Shown here piece by piece: positions 21,997-25,258 of a stretch of 25,258 nt of DNA; positions within the stretch are counted from its first letter, which is position 1; each line of letters starts with the position of its first letter. The stretch covers positions 1-25,258 of the forward strand of contig JBMDXA010000073.1 of assembly GCA_048594725.1 (NCBI GenBank), read 5' to 3'. This stretch comes from JAFDZV01 sp048594725 (GTDB lineage: Bacteria; Bacteroidota; Ignavibacteria; OLB7). The notes beneath the pieces are model-generated. The model saw nothing but the letters and a program-made list of their open reading frames with translations, was not told where the DNA came from and did no database searches. Position numbers and translations under genes: made by a program.

Positions 21997-22767
21997 ATGA
22001 CAATGAAGGATGAGAATGCAAACGGCCCGGAGGAGAACGACTGGTGGCGGGGGCTGTTCGGCAGCGCCGGATGGATTGCCGTGCAGGCCGGAATACCGCG
22101 CGAGCGAAGCGCCGCCGATGCTGAGATAATCACCCGGTTTCTGGGGATCGCTCCCGGCGGGGAAATTCTCGATGTCCCCTGCGGCGAGGGGCGCCACGCG
22201 GTGGAACTGGCATCGCGAGGGTTCAGCGTTACCGGCCTGGATCTCTCGGCGGAATTGCTCGATCGCGCGCGGCGCAGAGCCGAAGCGCGCAACGTACAGG
22301 TGGACTGGGTGCAGGGCGATATGCGCCGCCTGGAGTGGAAGGAGCGTTTCGACGCGGTAGTGTGCTACTGGGGGAGCTTCGGTTATTTCGACGACCAGGG
22401 GGATTTCGAATTTCTCTATGGCTCATCCCGTGCGTTGCGGCCGGGAGGGAAGATATTGATCGAAACGCAGATCGCCGAGACGCTGCTGCCGCACTTCCAG
22501 CCGCGCGGATGGATAAAGCTGAACGATGTGTATATGCTGGAGGAGCGGAAATACGATCACGCCACAGGGCGGGCCGAAACCCGCTGGACGCTGATCCATG
22601 GCGGCGAGATCACCGAATGGCACAGCTCCATCCGTATCTACACCTATCGCGAACTGGTCGAGATGCTGGCCGAAGCTGGGTTCACCCGCTTCCAGGGCTA
22701 TGATACGAGCACGGGAAAACCGTTCTCGCTCGGTGCCTCCCGACTCTCGATGGTCGCTACAAAATAA
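21997..22767 (+). CDS. Class I SAM-dependent methyltransferase
   Basis: The protein has 256 residues. Motif I ILDVPCGEGRHAVELASRG lies at about 57-75, strand 2 VTGLDLSAELLDRARRRAE at 78-96, WVQGDMRRLEWKERFDAVVCYWGSFGYF at 104-131, and ALRPGGKILIETQ at 143-155. The C-terminal part (HSSIRIYTYRELVEMLAEAGF) is a helix-strand pair of the family. It clearly resembles the protein at 12303-13097, especially in GRHAxELAxRGF and SFGYF, so the two may be paralogues with different substrates. It probably forms a unit with the preceding cREC-type gene. Downstream, 69 bases separate it from the metal-binding protein of an ABC importer. Substrate unknown. A second ATG two codons downstream could also be the start. 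Confidence 0.87.
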   Translation: MTMKDENANGPEENDWWRGLFGSAGWIAVQAGIPRERSAADAEIITRFLGIAPGGEILDVPCGEGRHAVELASRGFSVTGLDLSAELLDRARRRAEARNVQVDWVQGDMRRLEWKERFDAVVCYWGSFGYFDDQGDFEFLYGSSRALRPGGKILIETQIAETLLPHFQPRGWIKLNDVYMLEERKYDHATGRAETRWTLIHGGEITEWHSSIRIYTYRELVEMLAEAGFTRFQGYDTSTGKPFSLGASRLSMVATK

Positions 22768-22789
22768 TTATGCTCCTGAACGTGAAATC

Positions 22790-22804
22790 GGTTGCCATGC
22801 AACC
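22790..22804. promoter_or_regulatory. Palindrome upstream of the metal importer
   Basis: GGTTGC-CAT-GCAACC is a perfect 6-bp inverted repeat, 32 bases before the start of the metal-binding lipoprotein. It could be an operator for a metal regulator or a minor hairpin; the sequence does not match the palindrome before the DtxR-type gene. Confidence 0.25.
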
Positions 22805-22836
22805 CTGGCGCTCCGGATTACCTCGGAAATTCTCAC

Positions 22837-23772
22837 ATGCTGAAAAGAATATTCTCCCTGTCGGTGGCCTTTTCTCTCGCGGTTCTGGCTGCGGCCTGCG
22901 GCAGTGGCGGCGATAATGGCGCCGGACGGGATAACGGAAAACTGAAGGTGGTGACCACCACCGGCATCATCGAGGATGCGGTCCGTACTATCGCCGATAC
23001 GCTCGCGGAGGTAAAGGCTCTGATGGGCCCCGGCGTGGACCCCCATCTGTACAAGGCAACCCAGGGTGATCTTTCCGATCTGAGCACCGCGTCGATCGTC
23101 TTCTACAACGGGCTGCACCTGGAGGGGAAGATGGTGGACGCGCTGGAGAAGCTGGGGCGTACCCGGAAGGTTGTTGCGGTGGCCGGCGGAGTCGATAGCA
23201 CCAGGCTGCGCCGCCCGGCGGAGTTCGAGGGGAATTATGACCCGCATATCTGGTTCGATGTAAAACTCTGGACCGGCGCGGTCAGAAAGGTCGCCGATGA
23301 ATTGAAATCGCTCGATCCGGCGCATGCCGATCAGTACGAGCGGAATGCCGCCGCCTATATCCGCCGGCTCGATTCGCTCGACGCGTGGGTGCGCTCCTCG
23401 ATTGCGACGATACCGCAGGATCGGCGGGTGCTTATCACCGCGCACGATGCGTTCGGATATTTCGGGAGCGCCTATGGCATAGAGGTGCGCGGTCTTCAGG
23501 GCATCAGCACCGTCAGCGAGTTCGGGCTTGCCGATATTTCCGGGCTGGTGGATCTGATCTCTACCAGAAAGATCAAGGCGGTGTTCGTGGAGTCGAGCGT
23601 GCCGAAGCGCTCCATCGAGGCGGTGGTGCAGGGGGCGCGGGCGCGCGGGCAGGATGTGAAGATCGGCGGCGAGCTGTATTCCGATGCGCTCGGGGCGGCC
23701 GGGACGCCGGAGGGAACCTATCTGGGGATGATCTCCGCCAATGTGAACACGATAGTAGGGGCATTGCGATGA
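22837..23772 (+). CDS. Zn/Mn-type ABC transporter substrate-binding lipoprotein (TroA/ZnuA family)
   Basis: The 311-residue protein starts MLKRIFSLSVAFSLAVLAAAC, a lipoprotein signal with lipobox LAAAC and Cys 21. It binds a divalent metal and hands it to the membrane importer. Four ligands line up with TroA: H70 (GPGVDPHLY), H137 (YDPHIWFD), H203 (TAHDAFGYF) and D283 (ELYSDALG). A His rather than Glu at the third position is the TroA/zinc-type pattern, and there is no His-rich loop as in some ZnuA proteins. Zinc is thus somewhat favoured over manganese. The ATG at 22837 is chosen because the signal peptide follows. The stop overlaps the ATPase start by the ATGA sequence at 23769-23772, showing translational coupling. 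Confidence 0.93.
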   Translation: MLKRIFSLSVAFSLAVLAAACGSGGDNGAGRDNGKLKVVTTTGIIEDAVRTIADTLAEVKALMGPGVDPHLYKATQGDLSDLSTASIVFYNGLHLEGKMVDALEKLGRTRKVVAVAGGVDSTRLRRPAEFEGNYDPHIWFDVKLWTGAVRKVADELKSLDPAHADQYERNAAAYIRRLDSLDAWVRSSIATIPQDRRVLITAHDAFGYFGSAYGIEVRGLQGISTVSEFGLADISGLVDLISTRKIKAVFVESSVPKRSIEAVVQGARARGQDVKIGGELYSDALGAAGTPEGTYLGMISANVNTIVGALR

Positions 23773-24581
23773 GCCATACAAGCGATATACCCCCGGCCGC
23801 GCAGCCGCCTTCTCCTCTGGAGGTGCACGATCTGACGGTGAGCTACAACCGCAGGCCGGTTCTCTGGAATGTGGATTTCACGGTGCCGGAGGGGAAACTG
23901 ATCGGCATCGTCGGTCCGAACGGCGCCGGCAAATCCACGCTGATAAAAGCGGCCATGGGACTTGTGCCTCTTGCCAGCGGCTATGCAAGGATGTTCGGGC
24001 AGGATCTCTCCCAGGTGCGCAAGCGTGTGGGCTATGTGCCGCAGCGCAGCTCGGTGGATTGGGATTTTCCCACCAATGCGCTCGATGTTGTTCTGATGGG
24101 ACGCTACGGGCGTCTCGGGCTCTTCAGCCGTCCGCGCGCCTCCGATATCGAGGTGGCGCACGAATCGCTCCGGAAGGTGGGCATGCAGGAGTTCGCCCGG
24201 CGCCAGATATCGCAGCTTTCCGGCGGACAGCAGCAGCGGGTATTTCTGGCGCGTGCGCTGGCCCAGGATGCCGATCTCTATCTGATGGATGAGCCCTTTG
24301 TGGGCGTAGATGCGGCCACCGAAGGGGCCATAGTGGATCTGCTGCGCGAAATGCGCCAGCAGGGAAAAACCGTTCTGGTGGTGCATCACGATCTTCAGAC
24401 CGCGCCGGAATATTTCGACTGGATTCTGCTGCTGAACCTTCGCCTGGTGGCGTTCGGGCCGCTGAACGAGGTGTTTACCGATGCGCTTCTGCAGAAAACA
24501 TACGGCGGACGTCTCAACGTGCTGAGCGAAGTGGCCGAGCTGATGAAACAGCAGCAGCGCACGGGGCGGGATACGATGTAG
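23769..24581 (+). CDS. Metal ABC transporter ATP-binding protein
   Basis: The 270-residue cytoplasmic ATPase powers the importer of which 22837 is the binding protein. Seen: Walker A GPNGAGKST (49-57), Q-loop in VGYVPQRSSVDWDFP, signature LSGGQQQR, Walker B YLMDEPFVG and the H-loop VVHHD. The SSVDWDFP-and-'MGRYGRLGL' features are typical of the MntB/ZnuC branch for Mn/Zn import. It overlaps the binding-protein gene by four bases. A heptamer-type ATTTTCGATT follows its TAG at once, and 186 non-coding bases with repeat pieces then separate it from the permease gene, an unusually wide gap for such an operon. Confidence 0.95.
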   Translation: MSHTSDIPPAAQPPSPLEVHDLTVSYNRRPVLWNVDFTVPEGKLIGIVGPNGAGKSTLIKAAMGLVPLASGYARMFGQDLSQVRKRVGYVPQRSSVDWDFPTNALDVVLMGRYGRLGLFSRPRASDIEVAHESLRKVGMQEFARRQISQLSGGQQQRVFLARALAQDADLYLMDEPFVGVDAATEGAIVDLLREMRQQGKTVLVVHHDLQTAPEYFDWILLLNLRLVAFGPLNEVFTDALLQKTYGGRLNVLSEVAELMKQQQRTGRDTM

Positions 24582-24767
24582 ATTTTCGATTGTTGGAGAA
24601 AATCCGTCGTCGTCATGGCGGAGCCCCCTCTTCCCGGAAAAGCCGGTTGTGGATGCGGCACCCGAGCCGCCCACGAAGGACTACTGACCACGGACCAGCG
24701 CCGGTAATGCCCTTCTCCTCAGAATGTTGCCGGAAACCCGAATACTACTAACTCCCTGATTGTTCCG

Positions 24768-25184
24768 ATGGATTTTCTTCTTCTTCAGGATCTCAATGTG
24801 CGGATGGTGGTGATAGGCTCGATTCTTCTCGGAATCGGCTCGGCCGCCATCGGCTGCTTTGCGTTCCTGCGGAAGCGGGCGCTGGTGGGAGACGCGGTGG
24901 CCCATGCGGCGCTGCCGGGGGTGGCGATAGCATTTATGCTTGCCGGGACGAAAAATACCTTCGTGCTTCTTATAGGCGCGGCTGTGGCCGGATGGCTCAG
25001 CATGGTGGTGATGGATTATATCGTGCGCAAGAGCAGAATCCATGAGGATACCGCCATCGGCCTGGTGCTGAGCGTTTTTTTCGGCTTGGGAATTCTTCTG
25101 ATGACCCATATCCAGGCCACCGGATCGGGAAGACGGCGGCGGGTCTGGACATCGCTCATGGAGCGGGAGCGAAACCGGTCGTGA
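24768..25184 (+). pseudogene. Metal ABC transporter permease, N-terminal part; disrupted at about 25130
   Basis: From the ATG at 24768 residues 1-121 are the N-terminal half of a Zn/Mn ABC permease (ABC-3 family, usual length about 270-290). Seen: membrane segments from MVVIGSILLGIGSAAIGCFAFL, the family motif RKRALVGDAVAHAALPGVAIAF and TAIGLVLSVFFGLGILLMTHIQATGSG. Family members go on with a 'GLDKFLFGQ'-like loop and further membrane segments. Here after G121 (25128-25130) the frame reads GRRRRVWTSLMERERNRS and stops at 25182-25184. Shifting frame does not restore the family sequence. On the opposite strand the same bases encode a different protein-like sequence, so the gene seems joined to foreign or inverted DNA. 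The N-terminal part is certain, the truncation obvious, the cause unknown. Confidence 0.85.
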
Positions 25185-25258
25185 TCGGCCTCGCCAAGCT
25201 GGTGCATCGCCTTCAGGACATTTTCATTGAGAGTGCGGCGCCGGTTGCTCCAATGCCG
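25131..25258 (-). CDS. Inverted fragment, possibly the C-terminus of a second metal ABC permease
   Basis: Read from 25258 toward smaller positions, the minus strand gives a sequence containing RRRTLNENVLKAMHQLGEAD and RFRSRSMSDVQTRRRLPDP, after which it runs antisense into the permease gene. Some metal ABC permeases carry a cytosolic C-terminal winged-helix extension with the pattern 'RRR..NENVLKALYxLGE...FR.RS..D', so this may be such an extension of the second permease expected next in the operon. It is in opposite orientation to the rest. The frame is cut at the window edge on its N-terminal side. The similarity is from memory of the family, not a search. Confidence 0.4.

Noticed and set aside
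25120..25184. Simple one-base frameshift in the permease
   Set aside because: A shift gives GKTAAGLD briefly, but the sequence then does not follow the permease family, whereas the opposite strand reads as protein.

Overview
The window is a high-GC bacterial chromosome segment with unusually repeat-rich intergenic DNA. I cannot name the organism. Several upstream regions fit the TTG-N19-TAnnTTTG promoter form used by the primary sigma factor of Bacteroidota and relatives (7113-7142 on -, 18257-18286 on +). Together with the gene types this suggests a member of the Bacteroidota/Chlorobiota/Ignavibacteria-like (FCB) group; that is inference. The tail-collar gene at position 1 is cut by the edge. 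The last ~130 bases look like an inverted fragment joined to a broken permease gene, so the right edge may be a contig end or a rearrangement.

Layout. 1-462 (-): truncated phage tail-collar protein. 463-1763: 1.3 kb with no convincing gene. 1764-3401 (+): small exported protein, then a MauG/CcpA-type di-heme cytochrome c peroxidase. 3729-4814 (-): recA with a clear terminator. 4852-5708: repeats and a long hairpin. 5709-7088 (-): polysaccharide flippase. 7320-7856 (+): very acidic exported protein. 8050-8346 (+): solitary Cas2-fold small protein. 8696-12081 (-): heparinase II/III-family enzyme preceded by two related lipoproteins with NTF2-like character, possibly an envelope or exopolysaccharide unit together with the flippase. 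12303-13097 (-): SAM methyltransferase. 13254-13850 (-): recR. 14161-14534: head-to-head palindromic element. 14673-15863 (+): nucleotidyltransferase-family protein. 16066-16509 (+): SnoaL-like protein. 16628-18253 (-): acyl-CoA (probably propionyl-CoA) carboxylase beta subunit. 18386-18808 (+): lipoprotein. 19392-20375 (+): aldo/keto reductase.

From 20590 to the right edge, all on +, lies a metal-homeostasis region: a DtxR/MntR-type regulator, a receiver-like cREC-type protein, a second SAM methyltransferase, and a Zn/Mn ABC importer (lipoprotein metal binder, ATPase, permease). The regulator probably controls the importer. The cREC and methyltransferase genes sit between them without an obvious link to metal uptake.

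The most distinctive feature is the intergenic DNA. It holds several families of short dispersed repeats: AAAATCN heptamer tracts that repeatedly begin 0-2 bases after a stop codon, REP-like palindromes with compensatory stem changes, a larger palindromic element present as a single and as a head-to-head double copy, and 58-bp and 66-bp tandem repeats. One lipoprotein gene appears to have lost its normal start codon to a heptamer tract. No tRNA, rRNA, CRISPR array or transposase gene was seen.
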